In this document: in pieces, positions 42,541 to 50,908 of the stretch
How positions within the stretch are numbered: position 1 is the stretch's first letter
How the letters are laid out: the number at the start of each line of letters is the position of its first letter
Assembly: GCA_001899315.1 (NCBI GenBank)
Contig: MOYA01000001.1
Location: 993,105-1,057,104 of the forward strand
DNA length: 64,000 nucleotides
Direction of reading: 5' to 3'
Source: Candidatus Obscuribacter phosphatis
GTDB lineage: Bacteria; Cyanobacteriota; Vampirovibrionia; Obscuribacterales; Obscuribacteraceae
Position numbers and translations under genes: made by a program
Notes under the pieces: model-generated
Seen by the model: only the letters and a program-made list of their open reading frames with translations
What the model was told of the DNA's origin: nothing
Databases searched by the model: none

Positions 42541-44559
42541 ATGGGAAAGAAGCAAGAACACAAGAAAGCAAAGGAGGCTTTGAGAGAAGTCTCTGTCGAA
42601 CTTTCGCCTGAAGCTCTTGCCCAAGCTGAGTCTCTCTCTTATATGAAATCTGATGGGCAAGCCGATGGGCAAGCTGAATCTCAAGCTCTTGCCCCGGCTC
42701 TTGATCAAGATCTTGCGAAAGATAGAGCTGAACACTCTGCATTGTCGGGTGATACAGTATGCTCGCTTGCCCAGCAAGTAGCAGCTGCTGAAGAAATAAC
42801 AGAGAAAGAAGCCGTAGAAGAGAAAGATCAGTTCGAAGCATTGGAGCAAGTAGAGGATAGAGCGGTCTCGTCACTCTCTTCACTGACTGGTGGTTACAAG
42901 CTGGTGCAGAGCTTGACTTATCACTTGCCGGACAAGTATGAAGTGTTGGAGCAGATTGGCCGCGGCGGCATGGGGACTGTCTTTAAGGCTAAGCACAAAG
43001 ATCTTGACGAGATTGTCGCTATCAAAGTTCTCAATCCTGAACTCTTAGAGAAAGACGGCGAGGCTTTGCGCAAGCGGTTTCTGACTGAAGCCAAGGCTGC
43101 TAGTCGTTTGCACCATCCCAATTTGATTATGCTTAAGGACTATGGTGTCACCGAGGATGGTGCCGCCTTTATGGTGATGGAGTTTGTAGATGGCCAAAGC
43201 CTAGAGAACTATATTGCTGGTAAGTCAAGGCTGGAGCCCAAAGAGGCGGTGCGTTTGGGGATAAGCCTGTGCGATGGACTGCACCATGCTCATAGCAATG
43301 GCATCGTTCATCGCGATATAAAGCCCATGAATATTCTTATTTCAAACGACCAAGTACCAAAAATCTTGGACTTTGGCATTGCTCGGGTAACTATGGATGG
43401 CAGGACCCAGGGTATAACTTCCACCGGCGAGGTTTTCGGCAGTCCGCTCTATATTGCGCCGGAACAGGGACTTTCATCTAAAGTCGATGAGCGTGCCGAT
43501 ATCTACTCTTTGGGCTGTGTCCTCTATGAATCAGTAACTGGACAGCCGCCGTATATGGGTGAGAATGCTATTCAAACTGTGATGATGCACCTCAATTCAC
43601 CTGTGCCAAATGCTGACCACTTTCTAGCTAGAGCTGGTGCGCCGCCGCTTCCTGGCGGCTTATCCGATGTTATTGCCAAGTGTATGGCGAAAGAGCCCGG
43701 GCAACGCTTCCAGAGCGTTAGTGAACTGAAAGCCGAACTAGAGCTAATCTATAACGGCGAGATGAGTCAGACCGGTAAGAACCGTCAGGTCGTACTGGAA
43801 CAAAATAAAGGAATTGGCTTTTCAGGCGGTTCCGGCAGCACGGGTAGTGTCGGCAATATTGGTGCATTCAAGAAGGCGTCCACCGGTGCGCAACTTCGTC
43901 TAGACAAAAGAAACAATCCGGTCAAATCTTCGAGCAATCTTGCTTTGCCGCTGCTTGCGCTCGCTTTATTTGCGCTTGTTCTGACATTCTTTGGTCGATC
44001 GATGATCACTGGCTTCTCTAGTGCAGCGGTCTCAGGTGGTGGCGACTCGCTACAAACTCAGTCACCATCACAGCAGGCTGCAGCCGGCGGAGCCAACGGT
44101 GGGAAGGTCAATTTGCTGGACAAAGCATACAGTATGGACACCACCAGGGCTTTTGAGGCATTCAACCAGGGCGACTATCAATCTTCGATGATTATGCTCA
44201 AGGGCACTATTAGTGTTTACGACGATGAACTTTTGAAATTGCGTGAGCGACTGGAACGGGCAGAACCAGAGCAGAGTCGAGTGATCACTGCTGAGATTGA
44301 GAGAATTACTTGCCTTAAAGCCGATAACCTGCAACATGTTGGCAATTGTTTGAGCCATCTAGGACTTTATGAAGATGCCATCAAGTATTATCGTCAGGCT
44401 GTCGATTTATATCATCCCTTCGCAATGCGGGGCTGGCAAAATTCATACATAGACATGGCATATGAGGCTCTAATAGGGCTCTACAACAAAGTAGGAAAGA
44501 AGGCGGAGGCGGCGCAGATTAGTTCCGAATTTCAGGAGGTCAAGGCTAGTCGAAAATGA
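42541..44559 (+). CDS. Hanks-type Ser/Thr protein kinase with C-terminal TPR ectodomain
   Basis: 672 residues. A Glu/Gln/Ala-rich cytoplasmic lead of about 130 residues precedes the kinase domain (about 135-410): QIGRGGMGTVFKA, VAIKVL, HRDIKPMNILI, LDFGIARV, SPLYIAPEQ, DIYSLGCVLYE. After a Gly/Ser-rich spacer there is one membrane helix (LPLLALALFALVLTFFG) and an external domain with TPR-like helices (NCLSHLGLYEDAIKYYRQAV). All catalytic residues are present, so activity is expected. It follows two small membrane-anchored genes at 9-12-base spacing. Confidence 0.9.
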   Translation: MGKKQEHKKAKEALREVSVELSPEALAQAESLSYMKSDGQADGQAESQALAPALDQDLAKDRAEHSALSGDTVCSLAQQVAAAEEITEKEAVEEKDQFEALEQVEDRAVSSLSSLTGGYKLVQSLTYHLPDKYEVLEQIGRGGMGTVFKAKHKDLDEIVAIKVLNPELLEKDGEALRKRFLTEAKAASRLHHPNLIMLKDYGVTEDGAAFMVMEFVDGQSLENYIAGKSRLEPKEAVRLGISLCDGLHHAHSNGIVHRDIKPMNILISNDQVPKILDFGIARVTMDGRTQGITSTGEVFGSPLYIAPEQGLSSKVDERADIYSLGCVLYESVTGQPPYMGENAIQTVMMHLNSPVPNADHFLARAGAPPLPGGLSDVIAKCMAKEPGQRFQSVSELKAELELIYNGEMSQTGKNRQVVLEQNKGIGFSGGSGSTGSVGNIGAFKKASTGAQLRLDKRNNPVKSSSNLALPLLALALFALVLTFFGRSMITGFSSAAVSGGGDSLQTQSPSQQAAAGGANGGKVNLLDKAYSMDTTRAFEAFNQGDYQSSMIMLKGTISVYDDELLKLRERLERAEPEQSRVITAEIERITCLKADNLQHVGNCLSHLGLYEDAIKYYRQAVDLYHPFAMRGWQNSYIDMAYEALIGLYNKVGKKAEAAQISSEFQEVKASRK

Positions 44560-44578
44560 AGCGTAGCAGGGATACGCT
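44560..44578 (+). terminator. Weak hairpin directly after the kinase stop
   Basis: AGCGTA/TACGCT stem with a 7-nt loop beginning at the first base after TGA, followed by ACTTTTAATT. A weak intrinsic terminator or mRNA end. Confidence 0.45.
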
Positions 44579-44660
44579 ACTTTTAATTACTTTCGGGCAG
44601 GACAGTCGATAGCGCACTATTATAGTTCTCTTGTAGTGGCACAAATGGACCCAACCATGG

Positions 44661-44739
44661 TAAATAGATAAATGCCGGAAGCTGAAAATAGATTAGTACT
44701 AGAAGTAGATTAGCGCTGGAAATAGATAAATGCCGGGAG
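44661..44739. repeat. Degenerate AATAGAT-based repeats
   Basis: About four imperfect units of 16-23 bases, each with (A)ATAGAT or TAGATTAG followed by a GC-rich tail; AAATAGATAAATGCCGG occurs twice. It fills the space upstream of the thioredoxin-like gene. Confidence 0.6.
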
Positions 44740-44784
44740 AGCGAACTCACAGGTGCGATTAGGCTAGGCTCAGGGAGAAAAACA

Positions 44785-45264
44785 TTGACCAGGTTTCTTA
44801 CTAATAAAGTTGGATTTGCTAACAAGTTATTGCTTTTAGCTGTACCGGTGATTTTGTCTCAGTTCATGCCTTTACTTGGGGTTGTAGGTCTTGGTGGCGC
44901 TTTTACTGAGGGCAATTGCGTCTTCGCTGCCGACAAAGAAAAGACCGAGGCGGGCAAAGTGCTTGTGGTCATGATGTTCGATGAACACTGCGTTTTGTGG
45001 TGCGGCAAAGTTCGACCGATAATGAAGGAATTAGCTGGAGAGTTTGGCGAAAGAGTTGTTATAGACGAAGTGGATGCTTCAAAAGGAAAAGACAAGGAAG
45101 CTGCCGAAAAGTGTAAGCAACTTGGTATTCTGAGCTATTTCAAAGACGTCGAGGCTGTGCCGGTCGTGCTTATTTTCGACGGTAAGCGCAGACTGGTCAA
45201 AGAGCTTAATGGTCCTAAAACTAAAGAGTTCTACAAAACCGCAATTGAAAAGGCAATAAAATAG
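44785..45264 (+). CDS. Secreted thioredoxin-like protein with altered active site
   Basis: 159 residues from TTG 44785, supported by AGGGAGAAA just upstream. A signal peptide (LLLAVPVILSQFMPLLGVV) is followed by a thioredoxin fold. The expected WCxxC is changed: the region reads CVLWCGKVRP, with the usual first Cys in WCG kept, the second replaced by Val, and an extra Cys four residues before. The cis-Pro is present in AVPVVLIFDG. It may form a CxxxC pair or act as a mono-thiol exchanger instead of a normal thiol oxidoreductase. Only one base separates it from the next kinase gene, so the two are surely cotranscribed. Confidence 0.78.
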   Translation: MTRFLTNKVGFANKLLLLAVPVILSQFMPLLGVVGLGGAFTEGNCVFAADKEKTEAGKVLVVMMFDEHCVLWCGKVRPIMKELAGEFGERVVIDEVDASKGKDKEAAEKCKQLGILSYFKDVEAVPVVLIFDGKRRLVKELNGPKTKEFYKTAIEKAIK

Positions 45265-45265
45265 G

Positions 45266-47290
45266 ATGGACCAAGCGGACGCAAGTAAGAATGATTCTGC
45301 ATTCGGCACAGCCCAGCCAGGGGTTGCCTCTGCCTCAGTTGATAAATCTGTTCTGCCCGAGAGTATTCAGGCTCGTGTGCTTGCTGCTACTCAGGTCTGT
45401 CTTGACAAAGGCGGCATTCGCTCTGCCCGTCTAGCTGCTGCTGCATTAGTAATTGCTGCCATTCTCATCCATGGCTCTGTCGCAATTGGTAATGTCTTCA
45501 ATATCGAATGGCTCAAATCTTTTGTTTATGGGCAAAAGATAGGTTTCTCTGCTTGTTTTTGGTTTGTTCTTTGTGGGCTCGGCTGCTTGCCGGTGGTGCT
45601 GCATACCACAAATCGAAAGCTCTTGTTTGCTGCTCGATTTCTTATTTCTTTGACTTTCTTTTTTACTGCTCTTCTCTGGATAGAGCATTTATTTGGGCTC
45701 GACTTCAATACTACCAATATCATCTGTGAACTACCCAATGGCGGAGGACATTTGAAGCTTCCCGGACCAGTTTCTGTGGACGTTTCCTTTTGCCTGGCTT
45801 TGCTTTCTCTTGTAGCTTTGCTGTTGTCGTTTTCTGATAAACGGTCAAAGTCACCATTCCAAGCCGTATCTGGTTTATTAGCTATTCCTTGTTTGGTTAT
45901 TGTCACCTCTGCTGCCTTTGGTCAAGAAGGTTTTGCCGATAGACTTTGCACCATGGCTGGCTGCGTGCAATTCAAGCTCTTGAATTTTCTCAGCTTACTT
46001 TGCCTCTCTATATCTCTGTTGCTATCTCGACCAGAAGAAGGTTTTGTTCGCTTAATCTATTCCGATAATATAGCCGCTCGTCTTTTGCGAGGGGCTGCGG
46101 CCGCCTTCCCCATTTCGTTGATCTACGGCATGCTTATTGTGTGGCTTAGTTCGGAACGGCTTTTGCCCGATGGAACAAGATTTCGTTTGATTTCTTCTGA
46201 ATTTGTGCTGCCGATGTCTATGGCTGGTAGTCTTGCAATTTTCGTGATTTTTCTGATTATCAGCGCGCGCAAGCTGGAGAAGATTGCCACCGAGAAGGAA
46301 GCGACCGAACAGGTTCTCATGGCACTTTCTAAAGAAGTCGACGCTATTCAAGCTTATAAGATGGTTTGTCTCACTTGCGGCAAGGAATTTCCCGATGGCT
46401 GGGTTGCTTGCCCCTACGACACTGCCGAACTTCAGAGAGTGGCAGATAGATTCCATCCCGGCGCTGTTTTTGCTGAAAAGTACGAAGTGATTGAGGCCCT
46501 CGGTTCTGGTGGTATGTCGACAGTCTACAAGGCAAAGCACAAATTTTTGGAAAAGCCTGTTGCCATCAAATTGCTCAATGCACATCTTGCTTCTGATGGT
46601 AAAGCCGTACAGCGCTTTCAATTGGAAGCCAAGGCGGCTTATGATCTTAAGCATCCTAACCTGATCTCCATTTATGACTTCGGAATTTCGCCTGATGGTC
46701 AGGCGTATATTGTTATGGACTATTTGGAGGGCGAGAGTCTATCTGACCGCATCGAAAGACATGGCAAGTTGCCATTGATGGAGGCCCTGCCAATATTTGC
46801 CGATATTGCATCAGGTTTAGCCTACGCGCATGAGCATAATGTCTTACACCGGGACATCAAGCCCTCTAACGTAATGCTCACCAGCTCTGAATCTGGCGCA
46901 ACCAAAGCCTTGATTGTGGATTTTGGCTTGGCAAAAAACTACGAAGACGACTCTCTGAAGCTCACGCAGACCGGTGAAATTTTTGGCAGTCCGCTTTATA
47001 TGAGCCCCGAGCAATGCCGTGGTTCTGTGCTTGATAGGCGTTCCGATATTTACTCCTTTGGATGTTTGATGTATGAAACCTTGACTGGTTATGTTCCTAT
47101 ACGAGGAACCAATGCATTAGAGACATTCCGGCTGAAATGTACTGAGGTTCCTCCGCCTTTTCCCTCAACGCTTGAGATTCCTGGCTGGCTCGCCAATTTA
47201 ATTATGTCTACATTGCGAATTGAAGTAGAGCAGAGACCACTGAGTTGCAGTCATATATATGAGGCGATTTCTATTTATGTTCGCCGCTGA
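45266..47290 (+). CDS. Polytopic Ser/Thr kinase: multi-TM sensor, zinc ribbon, kinase
   Basis: 674 residues. Unlike the other two kinases here, the membrane part is at the N-terminus: about seven or eight hydrophobic segments within residues 50-345 (for example LVIAAILIHGSVAIGNVF, FLISLTFFFTALLWI, FVLPMSMAGSLAIFVIFLI) with a periplasmic loop containing CELPNGGGHLKL. Then a rubredoxin-like zinc ribbon CLTCGKEFPDGWVACPYD and the kinase domain (about 410-670): ALGSGGMSTVYKA, VAIKLL, HRDIKPSNVM, VDFGLAKN, SPLYMSPEQCRG. The N-terminal module is probably a ligand sensor. The thioredoxin-like protein upstream could report redox state to it; that is inference. Confidence 0.88.
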   Translation: MDQADASKNDSAFGTAQPGVASASVDKSVLPESIQARVLAATQVCLDKGGIRSARLAAAALVIAAILIHGSVAIGNVFNIEWLKSFVYGQKIGFSACFWFVLCGLGCLPVVLHTTNRKLLFAARFLISLTFFFTALLWIEHLFGLDFNTTNIICELPNGGGHLKLPGPVSVDVSFCLALLSLVALLLSFSDKRSKSPFQAVSGLLAIPCLVIVTSAAFGQEGFADRLCTMAGCVQFKLLNFLSLLCLSISLLLSRPEEGFVRLIYSDNIAARLLRGAAAAFPISLIYGMLIVWLSSERLLPDGTRFRLISSEFVLPMSMAGSLAIFVIFLIISARKLEKIATEKEATEQVLMALSKEVDAIQAYKMVCLTCGKEFPDGWVACPYDTAELQRVADRFHPGAVFAEKYEVIEALGSGGMSTVYKAKHKFLEKPVAIKLLNAHLASDGKAVQRFQLEAKAAYDLKHPNLISIYDFGISPDGQAYIVMDYLEGESLSDRIERHGKLPLMEALPIFADIASGLAYAHEHNVLHRDIKPSNVMLTSSESGATKALIVDFGLAKNYEDDSLKLTQTGEIFGSPLYMSPEQCRGSVLDRRSDIYSFGCLMYETLTGYVPIRGTNALETFRLKCTEVPPPFPSTLEIPGWLANLIMSTLRIEVEQRPLSCSHIYEAISIYVRR

Positions 47291-47692
47291 CGCTGCTTGA
47301 CAACCTTCTGGCTAGTGCTTATTAGTCTTTAATTTCAGGGTTGCCTGTATGGTGACTTTTGGGCTTGCTCTTCTTCTCCGCCGACGCCGGTTGTCAGGTG
47401 GGGGCGGGCTGAGCCCTGACATATTGGCGTTTTTTGAAACGAGTTTGGTCTAAAAAAATTAGACCGATATCGGTCTAATTTTTTTACGATGGATGATTGC
47501 AATTTTTTCTCAAAATGTTTGGAAAAAAGAGTCCCGCTTTGCAACCTTCGTGCGTTGGTTTCTCCCATTCCTCATTACATGACTAGATACATGACTCAGA
47601 GCTTTCTCTTGTCATGACATTGTAGATGGTAAACTTGGCGCTTAATTTCGAACGGTCTAGAGCCGGCTTCGCTACTTTGTCAAGGAGTTTGT
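47291..47692. other. 402-base gap before fabV: hairpin, palindrome, TGACT repeats
   Basis: Contains a hairpin TGTCAGG/CCTGACA (47392-47421) followed by a T run, the perfect palindrome at 47451-47486, and further on direct and inverted TGACT/ATGAC elements (ACATGACT twice within 47577-47595 and TGTCATGACA at 47612-47621). The last lie where an operator for fabV could be. A candidate -35 TTGTCA is at 47609-47614. No gene is visible. Confidence 0.5.
47451..47486. terminator. Perfect 36-nt palindrome, terminator
   Basis: Exactly symmetric: A7/T7 runs and the core GACCGATATCGGTC. It lies 160 bases after the kinase gene, so it probably ends that transcript and insulates fabV. The core CCGATATCGG is shared with 19501-19532. 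Confidence 0.85.
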
Positions 47693-48898
47693 ATGACTGC
47701 TACCACAGATAACAAGATCGTTATTAAGCCTCGTATTCGTGGTTTCATTTGTGTTACTGCACATCCCTTGGGCTGCGAAGCCCATGTCAAAGAACAAATT
47801 GCTTACGTAAAGAAGAACGGCAGCATTGCCAACGCTCCTAAGAAAGTACTTGTAATAGGAGCTTCCACCGGCTATGGTCTGGCTTCTAGAATTAGTGCCG
47901 CATTTGGTGGCGGTGCCGCTACCGTTGGCGTCTTCTTTGAGAAGACTTCTGAAGGTGGTAAGCCAGCCACAGCAGGTTGGTACAACACTTTGGCTTTCGA
48001 CAGGGAAGCTAGAGCTGCTGGACTATACACGCACAGCATTAATGGTGATGCGTTTTCTGACGACATTAAGGCAAAAACCGTTGAAGTGATCAAAAAAGAT
48101 CTTGGTCAAGTTGATTTAGTTGTCTACAGTTTGGCTTCACCTAGACGGATACATCCTCGCACTGGCGTGGTCTATAACTCTGTGCTGAAGCCAATCAACC
48201 AGAGCTTCACGGCAAAGACTTTGGATACCGACAAAGAAGTGGTTAAAGACATTTCGATAGAACCGGCTAATGAACAAGAGATTGCCGATACTGTACAAGT
48301 GATGGGCGGCGAAGATTGGCTCATGTGGATGGACGCCCTTAAGAGTGGCGGCGTGCTTGCTGAAGGTGTTAAGACGGTTGCCTATTCTTATATTGGACCG
48401 GAAGTAACCTGGCCCATTTATAGAGATGGTTCGATAGGCAAAGCTAAAGCCGATGTCGAAGTAGCCGCCAAGAAAATTGAGGCAGACCTTTCAGCCCTTG
48501 GTTGCAAGGCTTATGTGTCCATCAATAAGGCGCTGGTTACTCAGGCTAGTTCTGCTATTCCGGTGGTTCCGCTCTATATTTCCCTTCTCTACAAAATAAT
48601 GAAAGAGAAAGGTCTGCATGAAGGTTGCATCGAGCAAATGTACAGGCTTTTTGCTGAAAATCTTTATGGTAAGGGTAAGCCTAATCTTGATTCGGAAGGT
48701 CGCATTCGCATTGATGATAAAGAAATGCAAGACGACGTTCAGAACGCAGTCAAAGTACTCTGGGAAAAGGTATCGACTGAAAATCTCAAAGAGATTTCTG
48801 ATTTCGCCACCTATCGCTCTGACTTCTTGAAGCTCTTTGGCTTTGGTTTTGCTGAGGTCAATTATGATGAGCCAATTGATCCCGCCTACGGCCAATAG
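47693..48898 (+). CDS. fabV: Trans-2-enoyl-ACP/CoA reductase (NADH), FabV
   Basis: 401 residues, the normal FabV/TER length. N-terminal [20 protein letters not shown], the cofactor loop [15 protein letters not shown], the hallmark [13 protein letters not shown] and the active-site Y-x8-K in [13 protein letters not shown] are all present, as is the C-terminal [12 protein letters not shown] tail. The enzyme reduces enoyl-ACP or enoyl-CoA with NADH, ending fatty-acid elongation or serving reverse beta-oxidation. It replaces FabI and is naturally insensitive to triclosan. AAGGAG precedes ATG. It ends at a hairpin shared with the convergent outer-membrane gene. Confidence 0.96.
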   Translation: MTATTDNKIVIKPRIRGFICVTAHPLGCEAHVKEQIAYVKKNGSIANAPKKVLVIGASTGYGLASRISAAFGGGAATVGVFFEKTSEGGKPATAGWYNTLAFDREARAAGLYTHSINGDAFSDDIKAKTVEVIKKDLGQVDLVVYSLASPRRIHPRTGVVYNSVLKPINQSFTAKTLDTDKEVVKDISIEPANEQEIADTVQVMGGEDWLMWMDALKSGGVLAEGVKTVAYSYIGPEVTWPIYRDGSIGKAKADVEVAAKKIEADLSALGCKAYVSINKALVTQASSAIPVVPLYISLLYKIMKEKGLHEGCIEQMYRLFAENLYGKGKPNLDSEGRIRIDDKEMQDDVQNAVKVLWEKVSTENLKEISDFATYRSDFLKLFGFGFAEVNYDEPIDPAYGQ

Positions 48899-48930
48899 AA
48901 CAAGCAAACCCTAATTAGATTAGTGAATGC

Positions 48931-48972
48931 AGAAACCCCATATAGAGCAGAGAATGCATATATGGGGTTTCT
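48931..48972. terminator. 14-bp stem terminator between fabV and outer-membrane gene
   Basis: Perfect 14-bp inverted repeat (48931-48944 with 48959-48972), 14-nt loop, then TATTTT on the plus strand. It serves convergent genes. Confidence 0.8.
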
Positions 48973-48975
48973 ATT

Positions 48976-50022
48976 TTAAAAGCTGCGTATATAACGGAAA
49001 GTCACCGCCACTGGTGCAACCAATCCTAAATTTCTTTCTGGGTTGAATGGGGCTGGGTTTACGCCGTTACTAGGTCCTGGCACGGCAGAGCGCCCGGGAT
49101 TGATATAGCGAAGACAGGTAATTGGCACATCGACCATGATCATGTCTTTTTCTCTAGCCCAGGTGATGCCGGGTCCGACCGACATGGCCCAACCTGGCTG
49201 GCGAAAACCGCCGGAGGCGCCGATTAAGTCGGTGTTGGTTACCCCTTCCCATCTGCCTACTACTCTAGCGCGCAGACCTTTCAAATTGGGTTTGTTCCAG
49301 GTTCCAGGAACTTTGAGTGACACACCGGCTTGGACGGCATAAGCATCAGCAACTGAATTGGTCAATTCGTCTAGGAAGTTGGGGGTGAGAGGCACTCCCG
49401 CCGAACTAATAATTGATGATGTGCCGTTTGTATTGCGTGGGTTTGAAAGATAAGAACCAGAGACGAAGACCGATTGTCCTCTCAAAAGTCGTGGGGCTCT
49501 GAATGTTTTGAAAGCATCTACAGTGGCGACGATGCCGGTGCCCCCGTCGCCCGGCATTACCGCCGCCGGATAGACCGCGGTGCGCCGATAGGCTGTGCCA
49601 TTGAGGTTGGGCATGTAGCGTCTTTCGTCCCAATCCCCGGTGGGGATTTTCATACCTAAGCCGACGATGACGTTCTCATAAGGATGGTCCTTCGGATCTA
49701 ATACTGTGGCTTGCGTGTGCAACTGCAAGTCACCGATTCCGTTTACGCTCCAACCGTCTCGAACTCCTACTTGTGGACCCTTTGGCGGAAATAACATGGT
49801 AAAGCGGTTCATTGAGATGGGCAAAGTGGCAAGCACCGATACCCGGCGGTTGAGATAATATCTACCGGTGACGTCCATGACTGATTGACGCATCCTTGGA
49901 CCCCAAAGCTGCGTGAAATCTTCGTTGTAATTGGTGCCGTTGTAGGAGCGAGTGGCATTGGCTTGCCGCCAACCTACAGACAACTGAAACTTACCAGACC
50001 CTAGCCCCATACCTGGGACCAT
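48976..50022 (-). CDS. Outer-membrane beta-barrel-like protein, 5' end interrupted
   Basis: 348 residues from ATG 50022, the first in-frame ATG. There is no signal peptide in this product, yet the sequence is barrel-like: alternating strands with aromatic ends (FQLSVGWRQANATRSY, MDVTGRYYLNRRVSVLATLP) and a final VTFRYIRSF whose last Phe fits the BAM signal. In the same frame just upstream, codons 50041-50106 read LRLLLVLSLFVLLGERAAWG, a clear secretion signal, but a TGA at 50038-50040 separates the two. No ATG/GTG opens that upstream stretch in frame. So the gene is either a recent pseudogene, a sequence error or expressed without its leader. It follows a rhodanese gene on the same strand. 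Confidence 0.65.
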   Translation of the reverse strand: MVPGMGLGSGKFQLSVGWRQANATRSYNGTNYNEDFTQLWGPRMRQSVMDVTGRYYLNRRVSVLATLPISMNRFTMLFPPKGPQVGVRDGWSVNGIGDLQLHTQATVLDPKDHPYENVIVGLGMKIPTGDWDERRYMPNLNGTAYRRTAVYPAAVMPGDGGTGIVATVDAFKTFRAPRLLRGQSVFVSGSYLSNPRNTNGTSSIISSAGVPLTPNFLDELTNSVADAYAVQAGVSLKVPGTWNKPNLKGLRARVVGRWEGVTNTDLIGASGGFRQPGWAMSVGPGITWAREKDMIMVDVPITCLRYINPGRSAVPGPSNGVNPAPFNPERNLGLVAPVAVTFRYIRSF

Positions 50023-50037
50023 CCCACGTGCGCTTGC

Positions 50038-50117
50038 TCAGCCTTGTCCCCAGGCGGCGCGCTCTCCCAGCAAGACAAAAAGACTCAAAACAAGCAAGAG
50101 TCTAAGCGGCTTGCCAT
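50038..50117 (-). pseudogene. Detached signal-peptide coding segment of the barrel gene
   Basis: Minus strand: an ATG at 50117 is followed by codons that stop soon in its own frame. Shifting by one base joins it to a hydrophobic leader (PLRLLLVLSLFVLLG) that continues in the frame of the downstream barrel protein up to TGA at 50038-50040. Two lesions, one frameshift and one nonsense, would restore an ordinary exported protein. Confidence 0.55.
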
Positions 50118-50200
50118 AAGGCGCCGCCCCGAGGAACTTCCCCGTGGGCGATTTAGTTGGTTGTTCTGGGCAATCTTGCAGAGATCTGCTCCGGGCTAAT

Positions 50201-50542
50201 TTAGTATTTGGGAATGGAGTTGTCTATTTCATCCGACCAAGCCAGAATGCCTCCGGCTAGATTTATGGCGCTATCGAAGCCCTTGCTGCGCAAGAACTGA
50301 ACACAACGCATCGAGCGTCCGCCGGAGCGGCACATAACCACGATATCTTTGCTCTTGAAAACCTCTAGTTCACCGACTCTTGCTGATAGCTCGCCCATGG
50401 GAATATGTTTGTTGTGGTTGAGTTTTGCTATATCCAGTTCATGACCTTCTCTAATGTCGAGAAGCAGCAGGTCTTCACCCTTGTCAAGGCGCTCTTTCAA
50501 CTCTTTCACTGAAATCTCTAGATTTGCCTGTTTATTTGTCAT
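50201..50542 (-). CDS. Single-domain rhodanese
   Basis: 113 residues. ELKERLDKGEDLLLLDIREG opens the domain. VVMCRSGGRSMRCVQFL carries the active-site Cys in CRSGGR, and GFDSAINLAGGILAWSDEID is the closing signature. Single-domain rhodaneses of this size (GlpE/PspE-like) transfer sulfane sulfur via a Cys persulfide; the protein is cytoplasmic, as no signal is present. With the sulfide:quinone reductase at 16125 it adds a sulfur-handling theme, though the two are not linked. Confidence 0.93.
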   Translation of the reverse strand: MTNKQANLEISVKELKERLDKGEDLLLLDIREGHELDIAKLNHNKHIPMGELSARVGELEVFKSKDIVVMCRSGGRSMRCVQFLRSKGFDSAINLAGGILAWSDEIDNSIPKY

Positions 50543-50652
50543 TTCCGCACCTATTTAAGACCGTATAAGTATAATCAATCTGAGATAAGACCGGTTAGCT
50601 TTTGTTTCTTCGCCATCAATAACAGAAGCCAAAGGAAAGGAGCTTTGCAAGA

Positions 50653-50874
50653 ATGACAAGAACTTTAGAAGAGGCGCTTAAAGCTGTTTTAGCTGACGAC
50701 AACAAAGTCTCTACCTATGAAGCCCGGGCTATTCGCGAATTAATTATGGCTGACGGTGTAGTTTCAGAAGACGAGAAAGCCCTACTTGAAAAGGCTCTTG
50801 CCAATAATCAATTCGAAGAGCGCGCCTTCGACCTTCTATCGGCGCTGCTTCTGCGCGCGCATATGAAAGAGTAG
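50653..50874 (+). CDS. Small TerB-like/EF-hand-like helical protein
   Basis: 73 residues. All-helical, with IRELIMADGVVSEDEKALLEKAL recalling the TerB-type 'ADGxxxxxE' acidic helix pair, which binds metal in tellurite-resistance TerB. The start ATG has GGAAAGGAG upstream. No other ter genes are seen. It is divergent from the rhodanese and convergent with the large helicase. Confidence 0.6.
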   Translation: MTRTLEEALKAVLADDNKVSTYEARAIRELIMADGVVSEDEKALLEKALANNQFEERAFDLLSALLLRAHMKE

Positions 50875-50908
50875 AGCCTCTTTCAAAACTACTTAGGGTT
50901 TAAAAGAT

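Noticed and set aside
50038-50040. UGA recoded as an amino acid or selenocysteine
   Set aside because: TGA ends many intact genes here (for example 34982, 44559, 47290, 61972), and no SECIS-like context is visible. A nonsense mutation or error is simpler.
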